Source: Caulobacter sp.
Lineage (GTDB): Bacteria; Pseudomonadota; Alphaproteobacteria; Caulobacterales; Caulobacteraceae
Length of the DNA stretch: 64,000 bases
Assembly (NCBI GenBank): GCA_030678995.1
Contig: JAUXTQ010000052.1
Location: forward strand, 1-64,000
Reading direction: 5' to 3'
Position numbers and translations under genes: made by a program. Shown here in pieces: positions 1 to 7,656 of the stretch (position 1 is its first letter; each line of letters starts with the position of its first letter). The notes beneath the pieces were generated by a model. It saw nothing but the letters and a program-made list of their open reading frames with translations, had not been told where the DNA came from and made no database searches.

Positions 1-1
1 C

Positions 2-193
2 GTGGTGCTCAAAGCCGGCGCGACGGCGACCCCCGACGAGATCATCGCCCACGCCCGCACCCAAATCGCCGGGTTCAAGGCCCCCAAGTCCATCGACTTC
101 ATCGACGCCCTGCCGAGAAACCCCTCCGGCAAGGTGCTGCGGCGGGAATTGCGCAAGCCGTACTGGGAAGGGCGCGAGAGGCTGGTGGGGTAG
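2..193 (+). CDS. AMP-dependent acyl-CoA synthetase, C-terminal fragment
   Basis: Only the last 63 residues lie in the window; the gene begins upstream of base 1. The visible part is the small C-terminal lid domain of the ANL superfamily (acyl/aryl-CoA ligases). It has the run FKAPKSIDF followed by LPRNPSGKVLRREL, in which the Lys of the NPSGK motif is the conserved residue needed for adenylation in this family. The substrate cannot be told from this piece. It ends at TAG, two bases before the convergent toxin remnant on the other strand. Several other CoA ligases and acyl-CoA enzymes lie in the window, so a role in fatty or aromatic acid activation fits. Confidence 0.9.
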   Translation: MVLKAGATATPDEIIAHARTQIAGFKAPKSIDFIDALPRNPSGKVLRRELRKPYWEGRERLVG

Positions 194-195
194 CC

Positions 196-468
196 TCAAC
201 CCGGCGAGCGAGCGCTGTGGCGGACTTCGAGGACCGTCACCTCATCACCGTCTATCCGATATCGGATCAGGTATGGGGTGACGACGACGATTTCGCGCCG
301 TTCGGCGCTGATCGGTCGTCCTCGCTACGGATACAGATCAAGCCTTCCAGCCGCGTCCATCAGGCGCTCGGCCATCCGCAGAGCTGCGCGTGGATTGTCA
401 GCCGATATCCAGCTCATGATATTCGCGATGTCAGCGATCGCGCCGTCTGTCCAAACTACTTTCGCCAC
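196..468 (-). pseudogene. ParE/RelE-type toxin interrupted by an in-frame TAG
   Basis: Reading the minus strand from the GTG at 468 gives a 90-residue ParE-like frame that stays open except for one TAG at 325-327 (codon 48). Before the stop the frame reads VVWTDGAIADI, then a two-helix stretch ending RLDLYP. After the stop the same frame resumes with RGRPISAERREIVV, TPYLIRYRIDGDEV and TVLEVRHSAR, ending at TGA 196-198. This is the full order of ParE elements: N-terminal strand, helical hairpin, GRP motif, then the YLIRY and VLxVRHxxR strands. The start overlaps the end of the antitoxin gene by 13 bases, the usual coupling in such modules. One point change from a sense codon to TAG would explain the break. 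A sequencing error or stop readthrough is possible. Confidence 0.85.
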
Positions 469-647
469 GAGAACGGCGGCGGCTCGGGTTTGCCGTCAAT
501 GATCGACTGAAGCCAGGTCATTACGCTTTCGTTCGGGACCAGCCTGCCAGCCGCGACGTCCGCGTCGGCGGCGGCCGAGCGCTCGTCGTAGTCCGCATCG
601 AACGCGGCGGGCGCTTCTTCGAAGCCGGGAGGCTTTTCATCGCTCAT
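456..647 (-). CDS. ParE-associated antitoxin, small
   Basis: This 63-residue acidic protein has the body typical of short antitoxins that precede ParE/RelE toxins: an alternating acidic helix (DADYDERSAAADADVAAG) followed by RLVPNESVMTWLQS and a Pro-rich tail. The motif 'aGrlVPnexVmxWL' is seen in many small antitoxins of this group. Its stop codon (456-458) lies inside the start of the toxin remnant, so the two were one operon. The antitoxin appears intact while the toxin is interrupted. It may now be a relic, an orphan regulator or an anti-addiction element. The family label is from motif memory, not from a search. Confidence 0.75.
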   Translation of the reverse strand: MSDEKPPGFEEAPAAFDADYDERSAAADADVAAGRLVPNESVMTWLQSIIDGKPEPPPFSWRK

Positions 648-789
648 GGTGGAAGCCTATCACGCGGCGAGAAATAGACAAGAGCATTGCGACAAAATAC
701 CCGCTAAGGTGGCAAACTTATGATCGTCCATTGACCCTTGCCTGCCCCGACGTCGTCCGTGATGGTTTCGGGACAAACGGGGAAACGCC

Positions 790-1755
790 ATGACCAACTT
801 CGTCTCCATCCCGACCAACGGGATCAAGCTGCGCGCGGTGGTCGAGGGCGCCGGGCCGCTGGTGGTCATGGTCCATGGCTTTCCGGAGAGCTGGTACAGC
901 TGGCGTCATCAGATCGCGCCGATCGCCGCGGCCGGCTTCACCGCCTGCGCCATCGACGTGCGCGGCTACGGCGGCTCGGACAAGCCGGGCGAGGTCGCCG
1001 ACTACAGCCTGGAACAGATCACCGCCGACGTGGCCGGGGTGATCGAGCACCTGTCGCCGAACGACAAGGCCGTGCTGATCGGCCATGACTGGGGCGCGCC
1101 GATCGTCTGGAACACCGCCCTGACGCGGCCGGACTGGGTGCGGGCGGTGGCCGGATTGTCGGTGCCCTACACCGGCGTGCCGGCCGTGCAGTTCATGGAC
1201 GTGATCAAGGCCATGTTCACCGACAAGGGCCGGTTCTTCTACCAGGTCTATTTCCAGGACGTCGGCCCGGCCGAGGCGGAGCTGGGCAGCGACCCGCGCG
1301 CGGCGATCCGCAAGTTCTACTACGCCATCAGCGGCGACGCGCCGGACGGGACCTGGCCGGCGGACAAGCCGCACGGGGAGCGCCTGCTCGACCGGCTGCC
1401 CGATCCGGGGGTGTTTCCGGTCTGGCTAAGCAAGGCGGACGAGGACTATTTCACCGCCGAATTCCACCGCTCGGGCTTCTTTGGGCCACTGAGCCGGTAC
1501 CGCAATCACCAGCGGGACTTCGACTGGCTGCAGCAGTTCAAGGACCGCAAGATCGAGCAGCCGGCCTTGTTCATCGGCGGCGAGCGCGACCTGGTGCTGA
1601 AGATGATCCCGGGGGTCAACCCGCTGGATTTCATGAAGCCGCATCTGCCGAACCTGCAGGGCGCCCATGTCCTGCCCGGCGTCGGCCACTGGACGCAGCA
1701 GGAGGCGCCAGAGGCGGTGACCGAGCTGTTGGTGGGGTGGTTGAAGGGGCTGTAG
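790..1755 (+). CDS. Alpha/beta hydrolase, epoxide hydrolase-like
   Basis: This 321-residue cytosolic protein has the epoxide-hydrolase arrangement of the alpha/beta fold: HGFPES at residues 29-34 (oxyanion loop), nucleophile Asp100 in GHDWGAP, and a C-terminal catalytic His near residue 300 in GVGHWTQQEAP. An Asp rather than Ser nucleophile with the HGFPE loop is what separates epoxide hydrolases and haloalkane dehalogenases from esterases; the HGFPESW loop favours epoxide hydrolase. The cap domain (about 130-240) includes Tyr residues that could polarise an epoxide. The chosen ATG follows GGGGAAACGCC at a good distance. It stands alone, with a palindromic repeat just after its stop. Confidence 0.85.
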   Translation: MTNFVSIPTNGIKLRAVVEGAGPLVVMVHGFPESWYSWRHQIAPIAAAGFTACAIDVRGYGGSDKPGEVADYSLEQITADVAGVIEHLSPNDKAVLIGHDWGAPIVWNTALTRPDWVRAVAGLSVPYTGVPAVQFMDVIKAMFTDKGRFFYQVYFQDVGPAEAELGSDPRAAIRKFYYAISGDAPDGTWPADKPHGERLLDRLPDPGVFPVWLSKADEDYFTAEFHRSGFFGPLSRYRNHQRDFDWLQQFKDRKIEQPALFIGGERDLVLKMIPGVNPLDFMKPHLPNLQGAHVLPGVGHWTQQEAPEAVTELLVGWLKGL

Positions 1756-1763
1756 TGGCGGGC

Positions 1764-1836
1764 CGCGGGGACATGCACTTCAGTGCGTGTCCCCTCTGGC
1801 AGGCAAGGGACACGCACTGAAGTGCATGTCCCCGCG
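1764..1836. repeat. REP/BIME-like double palindrome
   Basis: Two perfect 30-base inverted arms (1764-1793 and 1807-1836) are separated by 13 bases. Each arm is itself a hairpin: GGGACA, one mismatch, GCACT, a two-base loop, AGTGC, TGTCCC. This nested structure, the position just after a stop codon and the GGGACA/TGTCCC stem ends match the pattern of repetitive extragenic palindromes. Related stem ends recur at 4718 and 12379. It could act as a 3' end stabiliser or as a passive mobile repeat. Confidence 0.8.
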
Positions 1837-1852
1837 CGAACACCTGTTTGAC
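1835..1852. promoter_or_regulatory. Possible operator and -35 region upstream of feruloyl-CoA synthetase
   Basis: The right half TGTTTGAC at 1845-1852 is identical to the half-site of the 18-bp palindrome at 47552-47569; the left half is degenerate (5 of 8 positions). TTGACT at 1848-1853 could be a -35 box with TAGTCT at 1870-1875 as a -10 box (16-base spacing), about 40 bases before the ATG at 1914. The CCCCTAGGGG palindrome lies between them. This is an inference from pattern only. Confidence 0.35.
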
Positions 1853-1913
1853 TCCCCTAGGGGCAGCGATAGTCTCAACAGAACAACGATAACAAACGCT
1901 CCAGGAAACGCTC

Positions 1914-3785
1914 ATGACCCCCGCTGACGGCGTGGCTTCGGCCGCCGCGACGAAGCCGGCCTTCAAGCCCTTGCCCCAGAAAGGCCCGGACGTTTCGGTC
2001 GAGCGGCGGCCCGACGGCTCGGTGCTGATCTGGTCCAACCATGCGCCCGGCGAGGGACCGCGCTCGATCGCCCACCTGTTGAAGGACAAGGCAAAGGCCC
2101 ACCCCGACCGGCCGTGGATGAAGCAGCGCGAGCCTGGCCACGGCCCCTGGCGGCAAGTGACCTACGGCGAGGCGCTGGCGGCGGCGGAGGGCATCGCCCA
2201 GTGGCTGCTCAATCAGGGCCTGACCGGCGCCGACAGCGTCATGGTCCTGTCGTCCAACTCCATCGAGCACGCCCTGGTCATGCTCGGCTGCTACACCGCC
2301 GGCGTGCCGGTGGCCCCGATCAGCCCGGCCTACAGCCTGATCTCCAGCGATCACGGCAAGCTCAAGCACTGCGCCGCCGTGGTGAAGCCCCGGGTGGTCT
2401 TCGCCCAGTCGGGCGTCATGTTCCAGAACGCCTTCAACACCCTCAGCGCGATCAACCCGAACCTGATCTTCGTCACCGCCGACGGGACCGGGGAGGGGGC
2501 CATCCCGCTGTCCGACCTGACCGGGACCCGGCCGACCGCCGCGGTCGAGGCCGCGCGGGAGGCCCTGGGTCACGCCACCGTGGCCAAGTACCTGTTCACC
2601 TCCGGCTCCACCGGCATGCCCAAGGGCGTGCCGCAGACCTTCGGCATGATGGCCGCGACCATCGCCGGCGGCGAGGGCCTGCGTGGCGAGGAGGTCGACC
2701 CGGACATCATTCCCCAGAGCCTGGAATGGATGCCCTGGAGCCACATCAGCGCCGGCAACATCGGCTTCAACGCCGTGCTGTGGGGCGGCGGAACTGTGCA
2801 CCTGGACGAGGGCAAACCGATCCCCGGCATGTTCGAGACGACGATCAAGAACCTCTATGAGGTCTCGCCGATCGTGTTCGGTTCGGCGCCGATCGCCTTT
2901 GGCATGCTGGCCGAGGCCATGGAGCGCGACCCGATCCTGCGCGCGTCCTTCTTCAAGAACCTGCGCTACATGGGCTATGGCGGCGCGACCCTGTCGAACG
3001 ACGTCAACGACCGGCTGCAGGCCTTGGCGGTCGCCGAGACCGGCCACCGCATTCCGCTGACCACCATGTACGGCGCCACCGAAACCCAGGGCGTCACCGT
3101 CACCCACTGGGCGACCGAGACCGTTGGCCTGGTCGGTCTGCCGGTGCCGGGGGTGACCATCAAGCTGGTGCCCAACGGGACCAAGATGGAGGTGCGGGTC
3201 AAGGGCCCGACCGTCACCACCGGCTATCACGGGGATCCGGAAAAGACCGCCGCCGCCTTCGACGAGGAGGGCTTCTACAAGCTCGGCGACGCTGCCAGGT
3301 TCGTCGATGAGAACGACCCGTCCAAGGGCATGATCTTCGACGGCCGGGTGACCGAGGACTTCAAGCTCGACAGCGGCACCTGGGTCAGCACCGGCACCCT
3401 GCGGCCCGACCTGGTCGCCGCCTGCAGCCCCTATGTGATGGACGCGGTGATCGCCGGCCAGGACAAGCCGTTCATCGGCGCGCTGTTCTGGCCCTCGATG
3501 GCCGGGATGCAGGCGCTGGCCGCCGACCCGGGACCGGGCTCGCCGATCGACAAGCTGGCGGCGATCCTCAAGGACAAGCTGGGCGCCTTCAACGCCACGG
3601 CCGGCGGCTCCTCGCGGCGGATCGGGCGGTTCGTGATCATGACCGAACCCCCGTCCATCGACGCGGGCGAAATCACCGACAAGGGCTACGTCAACCAGCG
3701 CGCCACGCTCGAGCGTCGCGACGCGCTCGTGCAGGCCATCTACGCCACGCCGGCCGGCGAGGGCGTCATCTCCGTTCAGGATTGA
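1914..3785 (+). CDS. fcs: Feruloyl-CoA synthetase
   Basis: This 623-residue ANL enzyme activates ferulate or related hydroxycinnamates to the CoA thioester with ATP. The P-loop TSGSTGMPKG is at about 229-238, the A5-like MYGATE block follows mid-protein, and the segment KLGDAARFVDENDPSKGMIFDGRVTEDFKL is longer than in fatty acyl ligases and typical of feruloyl-CoA synthetases. The stretch STGTLRPDL and the C-terminal lid also fit that subfamily. Length is as usual (about 600-630). The downstream esterase starts 4 bases after the stop, so the two are probably co-transcribed. A neighbouring feruloyl-CoA hydratase/aldolase or vanillin dehydrogenase is not in the window, so the rest of the pathway must be elsewhere or the true substrate is another aryl acid. 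Confidence 0.85.
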   Translation: MTPADGVASAAATKPAFKPLPQKGPDVSVERRPDGSVLIWSNHAPGEGPRSIAHLLKDKAKAHPDRPWMKQREPGHGPWRQVTYGEALAAAEGIAQWLLNQGLTGADSVMVLSSNSIEHALVMLGCYTAGVPVAPISPAYSLISSDHGKLKHCAAVVKPRVVFAQSGVMFQNAFNTLSAINPNLIFVTADGTGEGAIPLSDLTGTRPTAAVEAAREALGHATVAKYLFTSGSTGMPKGVPQTFGMMAATIAGGEGLRGEEVDPDIIPQSLEWMPWSHISAGNIGFNAVLWGGGTVHLDEGKPIPGMFETTIKNLYEVSPIVFGSAPIAFGMLAEAMERDPILRASFFKNLRYMGYGGATLSNDVNDRLQALAVAETGHRIPLTTMYGATETQGVTVTHWATETVGLVGLPVPGVTIKLVPNGTKMEVRVKGPTVTTGYHGDPEKTAAAFDEEGFYKLGDAARFVDENDPSKGMIFDGRVTEDFKLDSGTWVSTGTLRPDLVAACSPYVMDAVIAGQDKPFIGALFWPSMAGMQALAADPGPGSPIDKLAAILKDKLGAFNATAGGSSRRIGRFVIMTEPPSIDAGEITDKGYVNQRATLERRDALVQAIYATPAGEGVISVQD

Positions 3786-3789
3786 TCCC

Positions 3790-4719
3790 ATGCTAGACAA
3801 AGCTTTCCGCGCCATGCTCGACGCCGCCGCGGCCATCGAGATGCCACCCCTGGCGACCTTGCCGGCCGAGATGGTCCGCGCGGGCTATACGGCCCAGCGA
3901 TCGGGCCATGACGCCGGCGCCCCGAAGGATCTCGAGGTGCGTGACCTCGAGGTGGCCGGCGCCGCCGGACCCCTCAAGGCGCGGCTTTATGCGCCGAAGG
4001 GCGCGCCGGCGACGACGCCGGGGCTGGTCTATTTCCATGGCGGCGGCTTCGTCATCGGAAACCTCGATACCCACGACGACTTCCTCCGCCGGCTGTGCAA
4101 GGCGTCGGGCGTGCGGGTGCTGTCGGTGGACTACCGCCTGGCGCCCGAGCACCCGTTCCCGGCGGCCCATGACGACGCCCTGGCGGCGACCCGCTGGGCT
4201 TTCGACCATGCCGCCGAGATCGGCTTCGATGCGGCCCGCATCGCGGTCGGCGGCGATTCCGCCGGCGGCAACCTGTCGGCCTGCATGGCGCTGGAAATGC
4301 GCGGCGATCCGGCGCGCAAGCTGGCCTTCCAGCTGCTGCTCTATCCGGCCACGGCGATGATCCAGGACACCCCGTCGCGGCGGGCGCTGGCCACCGGCTA
4401 TGTGCTGACGGCCGAGGTGATGGACTGGTTCGGCGAGCACTACGGCGCGGGGACCCATCCGGACGCGAAGCGGGCGGAGCCGGTGCACGCGGCCAGCCTC
4501 TCGGGCCTGCCGCCGGCCCTGGTGGTCACCGCCGGCTTCGACCCGCTGAAGGACGAGGGCAAGGCCTACGCCGCGGCGCTCAACAAGGCGGGCGTGAAGG
4601 CCGGGCATATCGAATACCCGGCCTTCGTCCACGACTTCTACACCCTCTCGGCCATCAGCCCGGCCGTGGGCCCGGCGATCGAGGAGACGGCGGCGGCGCT
4701 GAAGGCGGGGCTCGCCTAG
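3790..4719 (+). CDS. HSL-family alpha/beta hydrolase (carboxylesterase)
   Basis: This 309-residue esterase of the hormone-sensitive lipase family has the HGGGF oxyanion motif at 83-87 and the nucleophile Ser157 in GDSAGGN. The acid (FDPLKDEG) and His (FVHDFY) follow near the C-terminus. Such enzymes hydrolyse short-chain or aryl esters in the cytosol. It follows the feruloyl-CoA synthetase by 4 bases, which suggests that it releases hydroxycinnamate from esters for CoA activation; that role is inferred from context. The stop codon lies inside a 13-base palindrome, and a strong bidirectional terminator follows. Confidence 0.88.
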   Translation: MLDKAFRAMLDAAAAIEMPPLATLPAEMVRAGYTAQRSGHDAGAPKDLEVRDLEVAGAAGPLKARLYAPKGAPATTPGLVYFHGGGFVIGNLDTHDDFLRRLCKASGVRVLSVDYRLAPEHPFPAAHDDALAATRWAFDHAAEIGFDAARIAVGGDSAGGNLSACMALEMRGDPARKLAFQLLLYPATAMIQDTPSRRALATGYVLTAEVMDWFGEHYGAGTHPDAKRAEPVHAASLSGLPPALVVTAGFDPLKDEGKAYAAALNKAGVKAGHIEYPAFVHDFYTLSAISPAVGPAIEETAAALKAGLA

Positions 4720-4746
4720 GGACAGACACCGCAGGTGTCTGTCCCT
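4718..4746. repeat. REP-like palindrome at gene end
   Basis: Perfect 13-base arms (4718-4730 and 4734-4746) surround a 3-base loop; the stem runs AGGGACAGACACC. The left arm overlaps the stop codon of the esterase. It is the same kind of element as the one at 12379 and shares its stem ends with the one at 1764. Confidence 0.75.
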
Positions 4747-4757
4747 GTGGGGACATG

Positions 4758-4800
4758 AAAAAAGGGCGGCCCGGATTGCTCCGGACCACCCTAGGTTTTT
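4758..4800. terminator. Bidirectional Rho-independent terminator
   Basis: A 12-base stem (4764-4775 with 4780-4791, two G-U type pairs) and a 4-base loop is flanked by six A at 4758-4763 and by five T at 4796-4800. Read leftwards it ends the TonB receptor transcript with a U6 run; read rightwards it can end the esterase transcript. Confidence 0.85.
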
Positions 4801-4817
4801 CAGCCGTGGCCGCGTGG

Positions 4818-7358
4818 CTAGAACTTGCCGCGCAGGGTCAGGCCCACCGTCCGGGGCGCGCCCAGGAAGGTGTCGTAGGTCGAGATGTTGGCGTCGGCCG
4901 TGGCGCTGTACGGGTTGGACGTGTCCACCTGGAACGGACCGTTGAAGGCCACCTGCAGGTAGTCCTGGTCGAACAGGTTGTTCGACCACAGCTCCACCGA
5001 CCAGCGCTCGTCAGCCGAGCCGATGCCGATGCGGGCGTTCACCAGGGTGAAGGACGACTGGTCCTTGACCGGATGCAGGTCCGAGCCGGTGTTGTAGCGC
5101 GAGGTGAACTTGGCCGAGACGTTGGTCCGCAGGACCAGGGAGTCGGTCAGGTCGCGCTCGTAGGTGCCGGCGACGGAGGCCGACCAGCGCGGCGCGAACG
5201 ACACCTGCGTACCCGGCAGGCGGAACACGCCGTTGAAGCGGCTCGGGTCGCTGAGGTCAGCGGCGGTGAACTCGCCGAACTGGGTCTCGGCGTAGGTCAC
5301 GCCGCCCTGCAGGGCCAGGCCGTCCACCGGGGTGAACCAGACGAAGTCGGCGTCGACGCCCTTGGAGATCACTTCCGGGATCGACTCGACGATGAAGGCC
5401 GTGCCGACGAAGGTGTTCAGCTGGAAGTCGGCGTATTCCTGGTAGAAGACCGTCGCGTTGAGCAGCAGCGAGTTGTTGAGCCACTTGCTCTTCACGCCGA
5501 CTTCATACGAGTCCGCGAACTCGGAGGCGAAGCTGGTGTCGCTGAGCACCTGGAAGTCCAGGCAGCCCGTGGCCACGGCGCAGTTGGCCGCCGGGTTGAA
5601 GGGCAGGGGCGAACCGAGCGGGGTGATCCGCGCGCGGCTCGACCGGTCCAGGTTGAAGCCGCCCGACTTGTAGCCCCGCGCGTAGGACGCGTAGGTCATG
5701 ATGTCTTCGGTCGGCTTCCAGGTCAGCTTCAGCGTCCCGGTGAGCTCTTCCTCGCCCATGTTCTGCTTGAAGGCGCCCAGACCGTCGAAGTCATTGTTCT
5801 GGCCATTGAGGCACAGGCCGCCGACGATCGCACGGGCGGTGGGAACGCCGGCCAGGCCGGCCAGGGCCCCATAGGCGCCCTCCGCCTGGTCGCAGGACGC
5901 GCCGGTGGTGCTGTAGTCGGTGGTCAGGGACTTCTCGCTGCTGGTGAATCGCAGGCCGGCCGTCACCTTGAAGGTGTCGGTGATCGACCAGGTGTTGTCG
6001 GTGAACAGGGCGAAGGTCGCGTCCTCCTGCGCATAGCGGTCGTCCGACCCGGTTCCGGGCTGGTGGATGGCCGCCGACGTCAGGCCGAGCAGAGCCGGGA
6101 CGTTGCCCAGAACGCGTTGGTCGAAATAGGCGTAGAAGTCCGAGCCGTAGTTCAGGACCGAACGGGCATCGAGGTCTTCACTGGCGTAGAAGACGCCGAC
6201 CAGCCAGTCGAGCGGACCGGTCGCGCCGGCGATGCGGACCTCCTGCGACTGCTGGCCGAACTCGGTGAAGTTGTCGCCGTTGTCAGGACGGTAGGCGATG
6301 TCGGCGGCGGTGAAGTCGCTGTCCTGGCCGGTCTCGGCCCGCCAGTTCCGCCAGGCGGTGATCGAGGTCAGGGTGACGTCGTCGTTGATCTCCCAGTCGG
6401 CCTGGACCGACCAGCCGGTGTCGACGATGTACTGGCCCGTGCTGCGGTTGGCGTAGGCGGTGCGGTCGAACGGCGCTTCCGACGTGTCGATCGAGCCGGG
6501 ACGGACCTGGTTGACCAGGGCGGCGCGGGAGTTGGCGGCATTGCCGACCACCAGCTGGGTGGCCAGGCAGCAGGACTCGTCCCGCTGGGTGTAGTCGCCG
6601 ATGACGCGGATGGTCAGGCTCTCGTTGGGAACCACCAGCATCTGGCCGCGGAGGGTCCAGAAGTCCTGGGTGACGTCTTCGTTTTGACGCTGGCCGGCCG
6701 TGCCGGTCTCGACGTCGAGGTAGCCGTCGCGCTTGCGGGTGGCGAAGAACAGGCGGCCGGCGACGGTGTCGTCCGCCGTCAGCGGGCCGGTCACCGAGCC
6801 GGAGACGCCGCGAGCGCCGTAGTCGCCGACGGTGACTTCGCCCTGGGCGCCGAAGTTGAACGACGGGGCCACTGACAGGATGTTGATCACGCCGGCGGAG
6901 GTGTTCTTGCCGAACAGGGTGCCCTGCGGGCCTTTCAGCACTTCAACGCGCTGCAGCTCGCCCAGGTCGCCGAACGAGACGCCGTTGCGGGGCCGGTAGA
7001 CGCCGTCGATCACCACGCCGACCGAAGACTCGAGGCCGGGGTTGTCGCCAACCGTGCCGACGCCGCGGATGCGGGCGGTGGTGACGGTCTCGTTCGAGGT
7101 CGAGGTGACGGTCAGGCCGGGGGTCAGGATCGTCAGATCCTTGATGTCCTTCACGCCGGCGTCCTGCATCAGCTGGCCGCTGACGGCGGTGACCACCACG
7201 GGCACGTCCTGCAGGCTCTGCTCACGCTTGGTGGCGGTGATGATGATGTCCTCGACCGAGGTCTCGGAGCCCGTGTCCTGGGCATAGGCGGCGCCGGCGA
7301 CGAGCGCCGACAGCACGGCGGCCGAAGCCGACGCGCGAAGCAACTGGGAGAAGCGCAT
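4818..7358 (-). CDS. TonB-dependent receptor
   Basis: This 846-residue outer-membrane receptor starts with a clear signal peptide (1-26, cut after GAAYA). A TonB-box-like VEDIIITATKR follows at about 35-45, then a plug domain with LQDVPVVVTAVSG, RIRGVGT and a VEVLKGPQGTLFGKNTSAGVINI block, and a long beta-barrel ending in Phe (RTVGLTLRGKF). Barrels of this type take up siderophores, carbohydrates or, in Caulobacter-like bacteria and sphingomonads, hydrophobic aromatic and terpenoid compounds. The substrate is not visible, but the divergent feruloyl-CoA/esterase pair that converges on it suggests aromatic substrates. The 16-bp palindrome at 7489 lies upstream of its start. Confidence 0.95.
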   Translation of the reverse strand: MRFSQLLRASASAAVLSALVAGAAYAQDTGSETSVEDIIITATKREQSLQDVPVVVTAVSGQLMQDAGVKDIKDLTILTPGLTVTSTSNETVTTARIRGVGTVGDNPGLESSVGVVIDGVYRPRNGVSFGDLGELQRVEVLKGPQGTLFGKNTSAGVINILSVAPSFNFGAQGEVTVGDYGARGVSGSVTGPLTADDTVAGRLFFATRKRDGYLDVETGTAGQRQNEDVTQDFWTLRGQMLVVPNESLTIRVIGDYTQRDESCCLATQLVVGNAANSRAALVNQVRPGSIDTSEAPFDRTAYANRSTGQYIVDTGWSVQADWEINDDVTLTSITAWRNWRAETGQDSDFTAADIAYRPDNGDNFTEFGQQSQEVRIAGATGPLDWLVGVFYASEDLDARSVLNYGSDFYAYFDQRVLGNVPALLGLTSAAIHQPGTGSDDRYAQEDATFALFTDNTWSITDTFKVTAGLRFTSSEKSLTTDYSTTGASCDQAEGAYGALAGLAGVPTARAIVGGLCLNGQNNDFDGLGAFKQNMGEEELTGTLKLTWKPTEDIMTYASYARGYKSGGFNLDRSSRARITPLGSPLPFNPAANCAVATGCLDFQVLSDTSFASEFADSYEVGVKSKWLNNSLLLNATVFYQEYADFQLNTFVGTAFIVESIPEVISKGVDADFVWFTPVDGLALQGGVTYAETQFGEFTAADLSDPSRFNGVFRLPGTQVSFAPRWSASVAGTYERDLTDSLVLRTNVSAKFTSRYNTGSDLHPVKDQSSFTLVNARIGIGSADERWSVELWSNNLFDQDYLQVAFNGPFQVDTSNPYSATADANISTYDTFLGAPRTVGLTLRGKF

Positions 7359-7488
7359 TTCCTGTCCTGAAGTTTTTGGCGCGGGTCGGGGAGAACCACG
7401 CGGTTACAGACACTTGAGAGCCTGACGGCCCCGTCAAAGTTGACGGCGATCACCTAGGTTGCGCCGGGAAACCTGCGCAAGCGTCAAT

Positions 7489-7504
7489 CCCTTGTGCACA
7501 AGGG
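7489..7504. promoter_or_regulatory. 16-bp perfect palindrome between divergent genes
   Basis: CCCTTGTGCACAAGGG is perfectly self-complementary and sits about 130 bases upstream of the TonB receptor start (7358) and about 150 upstream of the antiporter start (7657). Its position in a divergent promoter region fits a dimeric repressor or activator site. The bound protein is unknown. The rest of 7359-7656 shows no other gene. Confidence 0.45.
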
Positions 7505-7656
7505 GAAAAACACGGTTCGTGACCGATATGTAACAGCATGGGTGTCAAAAATCGCCGTTCGCCCGAATCGGGACCGCAGCGCCGATTTCGCTTGGGCCGA
7601 GGGGCGGGGTTTGGCACAACCAGCGGCCCCGCCACCGCCCCGAAAAGGACCTGTCG

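Noticed and set aside
1875..3836. 653-codon open frame on the minus strand
   Set aside because: It is antisense to the feruloyl-CoA synthetase, with Arg/His/Gly-rich low-complexity translation typical of GC-rich shadow frames.
4755..6875. 706-codon open frame on the plus strand
   Set aside because: It is antisense to the TonB receptor and has no conserved motif; it also starts inside the terminator.
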